Shown here: one piece after another, positions 24,782 to 33,571 of the stretch
How positions within the stretch are numbered: position 1 is the first letter of the stretch
Layout of the letters: every line of letters starts with the position of its first letter
Notes under the pieces: model-generated
What the model was told of the DNA's origin: nothing
Databases searched by the model: none
The model's input: the letters and a program-made list of their open reading frames with translations, nothing else
Program-made: the position numbers and the translations under genes
Source of the DNA: an uncultured Bacteroidales bacterium
Lineage (GTDB): Bacteria; Bacteroidota; Bacteroidia; Bacteroidales; FEN-979
NCBI GenBank assembly: GCA_903945175.1
Contig: CAJAUM010000018.1
Span: forward strand, 1 to 49,528
Direction: 5' to 3'
DNA: 49,528 nt

Positions 24782-25568
24782 TGTTTTTTTTCACGATTTT
24801 CCATGCAATCCCTGCACCTGCTAAAAAAAAATTACAGGGCGTATTGAAGGAACCCGCCACAGAGATATCAGCCTGGAGGTGGTCATTGATCATGTATGCG
24901 AGCCCGGTGTCCATATAAAATGATGAGGACATATCGACAGCGGAATAGCCGTAGCCCTCAATGAACACATTCCATTTGCTGCTCAGGCTGATCCCCAGAC
25001 AAACACCGTAGAAATGGTTTGGAATGTCTGAAAATCCATCCCAGGCTATTCCGTAGTTATAGCAAAGGTTCAGTTTTTCACTCAGCTTGTTTGACATACA
25101 CAGGTAAAGGGATGGAACAGGATTTTCCGGGGTGAATTCCCTGTTTCCGGATAAAGGCAAGGTCAAATTAAACACGACCGACACATTCGGAATCACCTTT
25201 CGCTGACCAATGATTTTGATTTTCGTGCCAATCATGATCGGGGTCAACCCGGCTTCAACAGATGCTCCTGTGCTGTCTTTATCAATGTTATAGGCATAAT
25301 TGGTCTCCACATGCAATTCAACGCCCTGAACAAGACCATACCTCACAAGCAGGGAACTGAACAAATAGTTTTCACTGCGGATACTCCCGTCGAACAAATT
25401 TGAATACTGAATGCCATTCTCCAGTTGAAATTTTCCCGTAGTCAGGATGTCGGGAGGGATGGAAACCCCTGGCCTTTCAGCTGAAAATTCAGTCAATCCC
25501 TCTGTTTGCCCCATACCGGATGAAGACCATAACATAAAAAACACGATGACCTTCAGAAAATATTTCAC
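24726..25568 (-). CDS. Outer-membrane transporter-like beta-barrel (phenol MetA-type)
   Basis: 280 residues starting at GTG 25568; the ATG a little upstream is out of frame. Signal peptide MKYFLKVIVFFMLWSSSGMG, Gln. Then TEFSAERPGVSIPPDILTTG and KFQLENGIQYS, the usual beginning of the MetA-pathway-of-phenol-degradation barrel family, followed by strands such as YGLVQGVELHVETNYAYNI, VSVVFNLTLPLSG and WNVFIEGYGYSAVD and the motif DTGLAYMINDHLQADISVAG. Despite the name, most members are uncharacterised barrels. It follows the ABC ATPase gene by 24 bp and may be the outer-membrane part of the same uptake operon, which is inference from spacing. Confidence 0.78.
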   Translation of the reverse strand: MKYFLKVIVFFMLWSSSGMGQTEGLTEFSAERPGVSIPPDILTTGKFQLENGIQYSNLFDGSIRSENYLFSSLLVRYGLVQGVELHVETNYAYNIDKDSTGASVEAGLTPIMIGTKIKIIGQRKVIPNVSVVFNLTLPLSGNREFTPENPVPSLYLCMSNKLSEKLNLCYNYGIAWDGFSDIPNHFYGVCLGISLSSKWNVFIEGYGYSAVDMSSSFYMDTGLAYMINDHLQADISVAGSFNTPCNFFLAGAGIAWKIVKKNINRPLPGVSQFQQGHRGF

Positions 25569-25592
25569 TTTCCTATTTTCATAATCCCCCGG

Positions 25593-26675
25593 TTATTCCA
25601 CCTTAATTTTCAGGAAGAGGATATTTTTGCCATCCTCATAGGTGTAATCCACGCTTTTGCACCGGCCCTGGATCAGTTTTAAACCGATATCATCCTCCTC
25701 CATGTTATCCTTCAGCGGATTTACAGGGGTCCCGGCACTTGCACAGACCAGCTCCACCGTCCCCTCCTTTTCGGAATAAGAAAGGCTGAGCTGAATATCT
25801 GAAAAATTATGCTGCAGGCCCAATACCTCCTCTGCCATTAACAGCACATAGCCCGTAACCCGTTTCGACAGGATATGCTTCTCACAAAAAGCCTCCATCT
25901 CTCCCTGCATGGCGTAGAGGTCATAGTCCCTGCTTGTGATCTTGATATGCAGGCTGCGAACGCGGTTGATGAATGCCTTGGTTTTTGGCTTCTGCGGATT
26001 GTCAAATATCTGCTGTGGCGGCCCCTCTTCGTAAATCAGACCCTCATCCATGTAAAAGACCCGGGTAGACATGTTGCGCACAAATTCCATCTCGTGCGAT
26101 ACAATGATCATCGTCATCCCCTCACGTGAGAGCCTGCGAATCACAGCCAGCACTTCGCTCACCATGGTTGGGTCAAGCGCCGAAGTTGGTTCGTCGAAGA
26201 GCAGGATCTCAGGCTCCATGGCCATGCAGCGTGCAATGGCCACCCGTTGCTTCTGGCCACCCGACAGTTCATCGGGGTAACTCTCCATCTTTTCGACCAG
26301 GCCAACCAGCTTCAGCAACTCCCTGGCTTTCAGCTCCGCCTCATGCTTTTTCTTTCCAAGCAGTTTGATGGGGCCAATGGTCAGATTTTCAAGAACCGAA
26401 AGATGGGCGTACAGGTTGAAAGATTGAAACACCATTCCCATCCGCTGACGCAGCTTAGGAATATTTGTGTGTTTATCGAGCAGCGGAATGTCATCGATGA
26501 AGATGCTTCCGCCTGTTGGCGTTTCCAGCAGGTTCAGACAGCGCAGGAAGGTGCTTTTTCCCGTTCCTGAGGGGCCGATTACGGAGATGATCTCCCCTTT
26601 TTTAATATCAACACTGATATCCTTCAGGACAACCAGAGCCCCAAAATGTTTCGAAAGATTTCTTACCTTGATCAT
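25593..26675 (-). CDS. Amino-acid ABC transporter ATPase with degenerate GHKL tail
   Basis: 360 residues, about 115 longer than usual for GlnQ/HisP-type ATPases. Residues 1-242 are standard: Walker A GPSGTGKST at 34-42, Q-loop VFQSFNLYAH, signature LSGGQKQR at 137-144, Walker B ILLFDEP at 157-163, DPTMV and a late switch His in VSHEMEF. Residues about 243-360 read as an RsbW-like GHKL fold: SRDYDLYAMQGEMEAFCEKH, LLMAEEVLGL (where the N box EExxxN lacks Asn), a D-box position changed to SAGTPVNPL, then DIGLKLIQGR and a final strand NILFLKIKVE. The ATP-coordinating residues of GHKL appear lost, so a regulatory role is likely. Its ATG overlaps the permease stop (ATGA). Confidence 0.9.
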   Translation of the reverse strand: MIKVRNLSKHFGALVVLKDISVDIKKGEIISVIGPSGTGKSTFLRCLNLLETPTGGSIFIDDIPLLDKHTNIPKLRQRMGMVFQSFNLYAHLSVLENLTIGPIKLLGKKKHEAELKARELLKLVGLVEKMESYPDELSGGQKQRVAIARCMAMEPEILLFDEPTSALDPTMVSEVLAVIRRLSREGMTMIIVSHEMEFVRNMSTRVFYMDEGLIYEEGPPQQIFDNPQKPKTKAFINRVRSLHIKITSRDYDLYAMQGEMEAFCEKHILSKRVTGYVLLMAEEVLGLQHNFSDIQLSLSYSEKEGTVELVCASAGTPVNPLKDNMEEDDIGLKLIQGRCKSVDYTYEDGKNILFLKIKVE

Positions 26676-28945
26676 TGTCCTCCCTCCCTTCTTTGTTTCC
26701 TGCGTTTACTTTTGGGGTCCACCGAAATTTCAATCAGCCCCAAAATATAGGTAAAAAGCCAGGCAATGAGCAGGTATAGAATCGCCACCATGATAAGCGG
26801 GAAAAAAGCATCGAAGGTACGACTGCGGATGATGTCGCTTGCCTTGGTCAGATCCTGCACGGCAATATAGCCTACGATGGAGGTCATTTTAAGGAGGGAA
26901 ATAAACTCCCCCTTGTAAACCGGCAGAATGTGTCGCATGGCCTGAGGGATGATGATATAAGCAGATGTCTGGATCTTGGTAAACCCCCCTGCAATGGCCG
27001 CTTCGCGCTGCCCACGGTCGATGCTTTCAATTGAAGTCCTGAACATCTCCGAAACGTAGGCGCCAAAGTTCAATCCAAAGGCAATCACCGCCACGATCAG
27101 CGGATTGATGTTCACAGAGGCAAATACGACATAATAGATGATCATCAGCAGCACCAGCACGGGTGTTCCACGCAACAGTGAAATATAGATCTTCGCAGTT
27201 TCTGACAGGATTCTTTTTTTCGACATCCGCATGTAGCATACCAAGCCGCCGATAAACGTTCCAAACAGCGCTGCCAGCAACGAAATCAGCAAGGTTACCT
27301 TCAGCCCGTCAAGGATGTGGAGGTATCTTTTCTCCAGGATGATGTTGTTGTAAAAACTTTCTGAGATGCTTTTAAAAATAGTTTTTTTGCCGGCAGCCGG
27401 ATCTCCTGTCAGGGCAAAGGGCCGGTCGATGTTTTCTTTTTTAGCGATGATGCTCACTCCCGAGTTGTAATAGGGATCGGAAAAGTCGATCTGTTTTTTC
27501 CGTTCTTCGGTAATCATCAGTGAACTGGTGATCAGGTCGATCTTGTTGGTAGAGACCGAAGCCAGCATGGCTGCAAACTGCAGATCAATCGGAACATATT
27601 CCTTTCCGATGGAGGCGGCAAATCGTTCACCCATTTCAATGTCGAAGCCAACCAGCCGTCCATCTTTCATGATGGTGGTAGGCAATCCCAGGTCGCTTAC
27701 AATCCCCACCTTCAGCTGTCCGTTGGCTGTTTTGCCTTTTATTTCAGGCATTTCCGATAATCCTTTGTCCATCCAGCGGTTGGTCATATCTTTATAGATG
27801 CCGTTGGATTTAATTTCTTTCAGAAATGCGTTAAACTGTTCGCGCAGGGAATCATTTTCCTGATTCAACCCGGCGGCGATATCAACGGCAAAAACATTTT
27901 CGGCCAGGACACCCAAATCAGGATTTTTGCTGAAGACATCTTTAAGTCCCGTATGATCCATAAAGGCAACATCCACCTTTTCTGAATTAAGGCCAAACAG
28001 CATATCGGAGAGGTTCTGATACTGCAGAATCGTGGCTTTAGGAAAGGTGCGGGTTGCATAGGAATCATGGATACTTCCGAGCAGGACGCCGATTCGTTTC
28101 GTTTTTATATCCCCGATCGATTTCATTTTCGTGCCGGATTCTTCAGAATCTTCTTTTGAACCATCCTCCACCATGGCTGCAAGTCCGCTTTTGTAATAGC
28201 TGCGCGAGAACAATACACTTTTTGCACGCTCTTCAGTGATGGAGAGGCCTGCACCTATCATGTCAACCTTGCCGGCAATCAGCGCCGGAATCATGGCGCC
28301 AAATTCCATGTCAACAACTTCAAGCCGCCTCCCCAGCTTCTTCGCAATATAGGAGGCAAATTCGACATCAAAGCCGACCACATTTTTCTGGCCGTCATAA
28401 TATGACATGGGTTCAGAGATGGCCGCCGTGCCGAATTTCAAAACCCCGTTCGCTTCATCGAATTTCAGTTCAGGCATGGGACCCGGATTGCCCTTACCAG
28501 GAAACCACCGTTTGCTCATTTCATCATAGGTGCCATTTGATTTTAGTTCATCCAATACCGCGTCCATGGCTTTCTTCAGAAGGGTATCCTGCAGTCTCAC
28601 TGCAAATCCGTACTGGTCATCAAAAAGCAATTCCGGCAGCACCAGCAGTCCTTCATTCTTGGCTGCAATATTTTTCAATACCGGCAAGTCATACACCGCG
28701 GCATCGGCCTTCCCATCTTTAACTGCCAATGCGCAATCCATCACACTGTTATAGTATTCGATGACCGCATCCGGAAATTTCTTTTTTACGAACTGGTCGG
28801 CAGCAGTTCCAGTGGGAACGGCGAAGGTTTTGCCTCCCTCAAGCATCTTAAGGCTTGTAATTGATGATTCTTTTTCACCGCATCCGCCGAGCGAAAGGAC
28901 AATTAAAAGAAGCACCCACGTTGCAAGGTATCTTATCATATCCAT
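26672..28945 (-). CDS. Fused substrate-binding/permease protein of a polar amino-acid ABC transporter
   Basis: 757 residues. Lipobox LSLGGC (Cys22). Order seen: a lobe-2 half of a SBP_bac_3 fold (about 35-148: FAVPTGTAADQF, GKADAAVYDLPVL, YGFAVRLQDTLL, GTYDEMSKRWF); a complete fold (about 168-392: GFDVEFASYIAKKLG, MIGAGLSITEERAKSVLFS, then RIGVLLGSIHDS, VDVAFMDHTGL, GIYKDMTNRW); a lobe-1 half (about 409-502: LKVGIVSDLG, GFDIEMGERFAASIG, LITSSLMITEERKKQIDFSD); then a HisM-type permease (about 535-745) with EAA loop REAAIAGGFTKIQTSAYIII. The lobes thus run 2-1-2-1, a permuted array. It forms the transporter with the downstream ATPase. Confidence 0.88.
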   Translation of the reverse strand: MDMIRYLATWVLLLIVLSLGGCGEKESSITSLKMLEGGKTFAVPTGTAADQFVKKKFPDAVIEYYNSVMDCALAVKDGKADAAVYDLPVLKNIAAKNEGLLVLPELLFDDQYGFAVRLQDTLLKKAMDAVLDELKSNGTYDEMSKRWFPGKGNPGPMPELKFDEANGVLKFGTAAISEPMSYYDGQKNVVGFDVEFASYIAKKLGRRLEVVDMEFGAMIPALIAGKVDMIGAGLSITEERAKSVLFSRSYYKSGLAAMVEDGSKEDSEESGTKMKSIGDIKTKRIGVLLGSIHDSYATRTFPKATILQYQNLSDMLFGLNSEKVDVAFMDHTGLKDVFSKNPDLGVLAENVFAVDIAAGLNQENDSLREQFNAFLKEIKSNGIYKDMTNRWMDKGLSEMPEIKGKTANGQLKVGIVSDLGLPTTIMKDGRLVGFDIEMGERFAASIGKEYVPIDLQFAAMLASVSTNKIDLITSSLMITEERKKQIDFSDPYYNSGVSIIAKKENIDRPFALTGDPAAGKKTIFKSISESFYNNIILEKRYLHILDGLKVTLLISLLAALFGTFIGGLVCYMRMSKKRILSETAKIYISLLRGTPVLVLLMIIYYVVFASVNINPLIVAVIAFGLNFGAYVSEMFRTSIESIDRGQREAAIAGGFTKIQTSAYIIIPQAMRHILPVYKGEFISLLKMTSIVGYIAVQDLTKASDIIRSRTFDAFFPLIMVAILYLLIAWLFTYILGLIEISVDPKSKRRKQRREGGQ

Positions 28946-28949
28946 ATTC

Positions 28950-28979
28950 CAAAATTAAAAAGATTCAGGAGAACGACAA
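28950..28979 (-). promoter_or_regulatory. Promoter of the ABC transporter operon
   Basis: Minus strand TTG (28979-28977), 19 nt, TAATTTTG (28957-28950), a good Bacteroidota promoter. The -7 box ends only 4 nt before the ATG at 28945, so the transcript would begin at or within the start codon region: either leaderless or starting at the second ATG (28939). Confidence 0.5.
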
Positions 28980-29006
28980 GCCCGGATTTTTCCGTTCTTT
29001 GCACAT

Positions 29007-29774
29007 ATGCCGCTTTATATCACTTCGCTTAATTCAGGAAGCAATGGAAACTGTTACTATATCAGCAATGGGGAGGAGGCCGTGCTGATCGATGCCGGTA
29101 TCTCCTGCCGTGAAACTGAACGAAGAATGATCAGGTTGGGGCTGCCGATCCGCGATGTCAGGGGCATCTTCATCACGCATGAGCATACCGACCATACGCG
29201 GGGAGCAGAGGTGCTTTCGCGTAAACATGGAATTCCCATTTACATTACGGAAGCAACCTACCGACATAGCCGACTAAACCTTGACCCGCAGGCAATCAGG
29301 CCTTTTTCCCCGGGATCCCCTGTGCATATCGGCGGTCTGCGCGTAAATCCTTTCCCAAAATGGCATGATGCCTCCGAACCGCACAGCTTTACGATAAGTT
29401 CAAACGGCCTTACAGCAGGTGTTTTCACCGATATTGGTACGGTCTGCGAACAGGTAATCCACCACCTCGGTCAGTGCCAGGCAGCCTTCCTGGAAGCAAA
29501 CTATGACGAAGAGATGCTCGAACGGGGACGCTATCCCCTCTACCTGAAACGGCGTATTCGGGGCGCCGAGGGACATCTGTCGAACGACCAGGCGCTGAAA
29601 CTCTTCACCACCCATCGTTCTCCCTCAATGCAGCTCCTGGTTCTTTCGCATCTTTCGGCCGAAAACAACCATCCTCAGCTGGTGCATGAACTCTTCAACC
29701 AACATGCAAACGGCATCAAAATCGTGGTGGCCTCAAGGTACGAGGAGACGGAACTGTTTTGTATCCTGGATTAG
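29007..29774 (+). CDS. MBL-fold metal-dependent hydrolase (YycJ/WalJ-like)
   Basis: 255 residues. Starts MPLYITSLNSGSNGNCYYIS, the typical beginning of the YycJ group. The metal motif THEHTDH (H58, H60, D62, H63) is present, with DAG at 29-31, then FTDIGTV near 139, and EANYDEEML near 170, and the late LVLSHLSAENN (metal His) near 213. These are probable nucleases or phosphodiesterases of the cytoplasm; in Firmicutes the relative is linked to the WalKR system, but no such genes adjoin here. Divergent from the ABC operon with 61 bp between them. Confidence 0.88.
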   Translation: MPLYITSLNSGSNGNCYYISNGEEAVLIDAGISCRETERRMIRLGLPIRDVRGIFITHEHTDHTRGAEVLSRKHGIPIYITEATYRHSRLNLDPQAIRPFSPGSPVHIGGLRVNPFPKWHDASEPHSFTISSNGLTAGVFTDIGTVCEQVIHHLGQCQAAFLEANYDEEMLERGRYPLYLKRRIRGAEGHLSNDQALKLFTTHRSPSMQLLVLSHLSAENNHPQLVHELFNQHANGIKIVVASRYEETELFCILD

Positions 29775-29861
29775 TTAATTAAAACTAATTCTACCCCATC
29801 TTAAAAATTATTCGTATCTTGTAAAAATATCAATGATGGTATGCTGTAAAACAATCGGAAA

Positions 29862-30092
29862 ATGAAAAAAGATACAATGGAATTCAGGATGATGCAGGAA
29901 CGGCAACGGCTAAAAATTCCCGATTCGAAAATATTGTCGGGCTCCATCGTAGGTAAACATCCCATCATGCTAGACGGAGGCAGGACAACAATTTTTATTT
30001 CAGATAAATCCAAGGAGCAGGAGACAAAAACCAGATATGAGGCACGCATGGGGAATAAGCTGATGGTCTCCTTTAACAAACCCAAAGTATAG
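29862..30092 (+). CDS. Small hypothetical protein
   Basis: 76 residues, basic, with no signal peptide or membrane segment. It starts MKKDTMEFRMMQERQRLKIP and contains DSKILSGSIVGKHPIMLDGG followed by RTTIFISDKS. The coding strand has normal codon use and no competing gene on the other strand. No family recognised. It stands alone between the MBL hydrolase and the MarC gene. The 197-bp gap 30093-30289 after it holds a TATTTTTG box (30189-30196) and the first codons of a dubious frame, nothing firmer. Confidence 0.5.
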   Translation: MKKDTMEFRMMQERQRLKIPDSKILSGSIVGKHPIMLDGGRTTIFISDKSKEQETKTRYEARMGNKLMVSFNKPKV

Positions 30093-30289
30093 ATAGAACC
30101 TGGCGAAACTTAGGGGATACTCAAAGTGAACCTGAGACTTTGCATCTTGTTTCAAAGAATATAACCTTTTGTTTTCAGAGAAGACCGGTATTTTTGTGCC
30201 GAAATTGATCTGCTGATGAAAACCTTAGATGAATTATTCAATGCTTTTGAGGAAATTCCCGGCACAGCAATCAGGTTCAACCCTCTGTT

Positions 30290-30913
30290 TTACATAATTT
30301 TCGGGAAAGCGCCTGCAATGCCAGTGATGATAAATTGTATCCCCAGCGCCAGGGTGATCAGACCAAAGATCTTGGTAAGAACATCCAGTCCGGTCGCACC
30401 CAGAAAGCGGACGATCTTGGGGGAATAAAAGAATGTCAGGTAGATGATCCCCGTCATTGCTCCGATGGCTCCCAGCAGTGCAAAATGAAGGTATGGTTTG
30501 CCCTGGGCGCTTTCGGCAAACAGGATGATCGTAGATATGGTCCCTGCTCCAGTCGTCATGGGGATGGCTATGGGGATGATGGCCGTCGAGATAATCTTCG
30601 AGAAGGCTTGTTCAGCAATTTCCATTGACCTCTGTACAGAATTCATCATCCCGAAACCGGTACTCAACAGAAGCAGTCCCCCTGCAATCCTGAATGCCGG
30701 AACGCTTATCTGGAAAAAATTCAGCACTGCAAGTCCCGCAAACAGGGAGATGACCATGGTTACAACTGCAGCAATTGTGGCTGTGCTGCATATCTTGTGC
30801 TGCTCTTTATCAGTCCGCCCGTTTATCAGGTTAATATAAAGGGGTATCGCCGCTATATTATTGGCTACAGCAAACAAGCCGAGAAGATAGTGCTGAAATG
30901 ACATTTCATCCAT
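30290..30913 (-). CDS. MarC-family integral membrane protein
   Basis: 207 residues, the family's usual length, with about six membrane helices. Signatures: LFAVANNIAAIPLYINLING near the start, AFRIAGGLLLLSTGFGMM, then IIPIAIPMTTGAGTISTIIL (MarC core motif PLAxPxxxGPGxI) and the final RFLGATGLDVLTKIFGLITL followed by ALGIQFIITG. MarC proteins were once tied to multiple antibiotic resistance, but that link has been withdrawn and the transported substrate is unknown. It starts 42 bp after the stop of the small lipoprotein gene upstream and may be the last gene of the 34846-leftward operon. Confidence 0.92.
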   Translation of the reverse strand: MDEMSFQHYLLGLFAVANNIAAIPLYINLINGRTDKEQHKICSTATIAAVVTMVISLFAGLAVLNFFQISVPAFRIAGGLLLLSTGFGMMNSVQRSMEIAEQAFSKIISTAIIPIAIPMTTGAGTISTIILFAESAQGKPYLHFALLGAIGAMTGIIYLTFFYSPKIVRFLGATGLDVLTKIFGLITLALGIQFIITGIAGAFPKIM

Positions 30914-30955
30914 AGCAAATGTTTGTCAGGTTAATTTACTTTATTTCTTTGGCGG

Positions 30956-31570
30956 TTAATCCATCATTTGCGTATTTCCAAATGACATTAGTTCAGTAAC
31001 CTCAGCAACCTTCGTGATTCCGCTGCCCGGGGAATAAACCACATGCCAGATAAGCCCGGTCCCTGGCGAGAGGTATTCGTCGCATTCAAAACCCTCACGG
31101 TAGTGGATCAGGTGGTAGCGGTAGCATGTAAACTTACCTGCCGGGACCGTCACAATGTCGCTCACTGACAATACCGTCACCTTGGTGCTGTCAAGGGTCA
31201 TGTACACCTCATTCACCGATGCCGGATAGCGGTAATAAAGGGATGGAGTTTCCGGCGAATGGGGCGTTGCCTGGTATTGAAACCACCATCCGGCTGTATT
31301 GTTGCGGCAGACGGTCCGTACTGAGTTGTCGTAGGTGAGTACAAACCATGGTTCACCGTTACAAAGCGTATCCTTGATCACATCGTTCACATGTGTCGCT
31401 GTAACAGTGTCGTTTGTTGTTGTCCTGTATACCCAGTGGTTCCCCGTTTTGAGGGGAAAGATCTCCGGGGAGGTGATGGGGTCGGTGGTCTCATTTTTGG
31501 AACATCCTGCGATCATCAGGAAGATCGGGATTACAAGGAAAAACAGACATGGTTGTATTATGTTCTTCAT
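30956..31570 (-). CDS. Predicted lipoprotein
   Basis: 204 residues from the ATG at 31570; the longest frame is nine codons longer. Signal MKNIIQPCLFFLVIPIFLMI followed by AGCSKNETTD, with lipobox Cys at residue 23. The mature part has FPLKTGNHWVYRTTTNDTVT, then a domain ending with VTVPAGKFTCYRYHLIHYRE and YLSPGTGLIWHVVYSPGSG. The phrases 'FPLKxGNxWVY' and 'VPAGxFxCYRY…YLxPGxGLI' recur in Bacteroidota lipoproteins of unknown function. It lies 27 bp downstream of the T9SS protein gene, in the same direction. Confidence 0.8.
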   Translation of the reverse strand: MKNIIQPCLFFLVIPIFLMIAGCSKNETTDPITSPEIFPLKTGNHWVYRTTTNDTVTATHVNDVIKDTLCNGEPWFVLTYDNSVRTVCRNNTAGWWFQYQATPHSPETPSLYYRYPASVNEVYMTLDSTKVTVLSVSDIVTVPAGKFTCYRYHLIHYREGFECDEYLSPGTGLIWHVVYSPGSGITKVAEVTELMSFGNTQMMD

Positions 31571-31597
31571 CTTCTCTGGTCTTAAACAATCGATCAT

Positions 31598-33523
31598 TTA
31601 TTGTTTGATCAGTTTGATGGTTTGTACGGCTCTCAAGCTTTGCAGCCTGAGGGTATAAATTCCGCTTTTAGCTTGTGAAAGATCCAAGATGTATTCGTTC
31701 TGAGAGCCGTATTGCTTCTCAAACACCAGCCTCCCTGCCAGGTCGTATACCTGAACATCCAGGCTTGGAACCGCATCGTTCTGTGGCGTGATGGTGAATA
31801 TACCTTGAGAAGGATTTGGAAAAACCCTGAACAATGAATTTTCATTGCTTTCAGCGGGATTAACGCTTACAGGACTTTCAAAGGCAAAGGATGCGATCCT
31901 GGTAGCCCGCTTGTTGTCATTCATGATGTATTCGTTTGTATACCAAAAGGTCTTGTCATCCGTCGGATCAATGGCCAGGGAGGTATAATCACCCCATCTG
32001 TTGGTTGAATCCTGTGAATAATTCCCTGCCCATATGGTCGATTCCGCAATGTCAAGTGTTGAATTTCCTGCCAGATAGGAGGTGGAGGATTGTCCGCAGA
32101 ATCTTATCCCGGGATATTCGCCCAGACTTGAGATTGAATAACCCAGTCCTATTTTGTTTTCACCATTCAGCAGGATGCTGGCCATCCACCGGCTATTGGT
32201 ATCCGGAGTATAGGTGCTTTGCTGGCGTATAGTCCACAACGCATCCGTTTTCCGCAATTCGTACCACCTGACACCTGCCCGCCCTTTGCCATCAACGTTG
32301 ACGGTATGGTTACACACCAGGGTCTGGTACGATCCGAAATTCCTGTACTGGGGCATGTTCATGATAATTGCGTTGACTGCATCGAGCTTCTGGGTTTTTC
32401 CTTTCTGCCTGATGTTATTCCAGTCGCTGCCGAAATCGCTGGAAAAGCTGGCCACATCAATTTGCTGTGAACGCCTGAAGGTAGAGGTTTGCGGATTGGT
32501 CCAGTTCACTGCCAGTTCATAGATCCAGAGCTGATCGAATCCATTCCATGCATCATCGTTGAATGCAACAAACTGACCCGGGGACCCTTCAGGAGCAAAT
32601 GCGCCATCGTTATCAACAGGGGGTACAACCATAAATCCTCCCAGGCCGGGGCGATAGGGATTTTTGAATGACACCATCTGCGCGGTTTCTCCCAGAATCA
32701 TTTTCGAGCGTTCAAGAACAAAAATGTCATTTTTCCCTTCGGTATTATTGACCCCGACATAATAGCCATCACGCCACACCCCGAATTTGGGATAATCTGG
32801 CATCGCCGGGAGCTCGAATGAATAGGGATACCAACTTCCAGTGGGATCATCGGTTTCCGACACAGCCACGAGGATATAATTGGGGGCGGCTGAGGGAATT
32901 GAAAACTCCGCAACAAGCCAGCGGCCGGCCTGTTCATCATACAATACGATCGGATCTCCATCGTTCCACTCGGCTCCGGGAACATCTTCGAACAACTCAT
33001 TGAGGTTGGTCGGTCCAGCCTCAAGGTTGCCCGATTTATCATAAATTGCATAGGTCATATTGATCGTCTGCATGTAGTGATCAGGTCCTGCTGTTCCATT
33101 ATCATCTGGCACAAGAAAGGCAGATTGTCCTTCAAAATTGACCTGCTGACTTTGATCGAACAGGAGGGTTCCCATCTGCTTTTGGGCAACAGGGTCTTCG
33201 CCTATTGGCAGCGCATGATCTGCATTCGGATAGGACCTGTATTTCATGGTCGGATTGAGATATTCTTCCCGGAATTTCTTCCTGTTCCGCTCCTTCTGGT
33301 TCGAGGGGGGAATCTCCCTGAGAGGCCTGGTGGCACCCAGAAAAGTTCCATAAGAAACAGCGGTGGGATAAACAACGGTATTTTGTGATTGTTCTGTGTT
33401 CACCTGTGCCGGGTTGGCCGGAGCAGCAGGATTCTGGGCCATTGAGGATTTGTGGCCCGGCATGAATACGAAAATAAGTACCAGGGACCAAAGTGCCAGG
33501 TTGATAAAATTTCTTGTTTTCAT
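31598..33523 (-). CDS. T9SS type A sorting domain-containing secreted protein
   Basis: 641 residues. Signal peptide MKTRNFINLALWSLVLIFVF…SSMAQ followed by a low-complexity linker (NPAAPANPAQVNTEQSQN). The body shows GTAGPDHYMQTINMTYAIYD, DPIVLYDEQAGRWLVAEFSI and SETDDPTGSWYPYSFELPAM, repeated surface-propeller features of secreted Bacteroidota proteins; catalytic residues were not recognised. The T9SS tail is NSLFRVFPNPSQGIFTITPQ, VQVYDLAGRLVFE, KSGIYTLRLQS, KLIKQ. It lies 48 bp after the HAD phosphatase lipoprotein gene. The promoter for both is likely the TATATTTG box at 34906-34913. Confidence 0.85.
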   Translation of the reverse strand: MKTRNFINLALWSLVLIFVFMPGHKSSMAQNPAAPANPAQVNTEQSQNTVVYPTAVSYGTFLGATRPLREIPPSNQKERNRKKFREEYLNPTMKYRSYPNADHALPIGEDPVAQKQMGTLLFDQSQQVNFEGQSAFLVPDDNGTAGPDHYMQTINMTYAIYDKSGNLEAGPTNLNELFEDVPGAEWNDGDPIVLYDEQAGRWLVAEFSIPSAAPNYILVAVSETDDPTGSWYPYSFELPAMPDYPKFGVWRDGYYVGVNNTEGKNDIFVLERSKMILGETAQMVSFKNPYRPGLGGFMVVPPVDNDGAFAPEGSPGQFVAFNDDAWNGFDQLWIYELAVNWTNPQTSTFRRSQQIDVASFSSDFGSDWNNIRQKGKTQKLDAVNAIIMNMPQYRNFGSYQTLVCNHTVNVDGKGRAGVRWYELRKTDALWTIRQQSTYTPDTNSRWMASILLNGENKIGLGYSISSLGEYPGIRFCGQSSTSYLAGNSTLDIAESTIWAGNYSQDSTNRWGDYTSLAIDPTDDKTFWYTNEYIMNDNKRATRIASFAFESPVSVNPAESNENSLFRVFPNPSQGIFTITPQNDAVPSLDVQVYDLAGRLVFEKQYGSQNEYILDLSQAKSGIYTLRLQSLRAVQTIKLIKQ

Positions 33524-33571
33524 GGGTTGAGATTTAAATGATTGGTGGGTGTTATTCTTGTTCTGAAAATC

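Noticed and set aside
30216-30428. Plus-strand frame starting MKTLDELFNAFEEIPGTAIR with a -7 box (30189-30196) upstream
   Set aside because: The first 25 codons look plausible, but from 30290 on it is simply antisense to the MarC gene. It may be a truncated gene start; too little remains to call.
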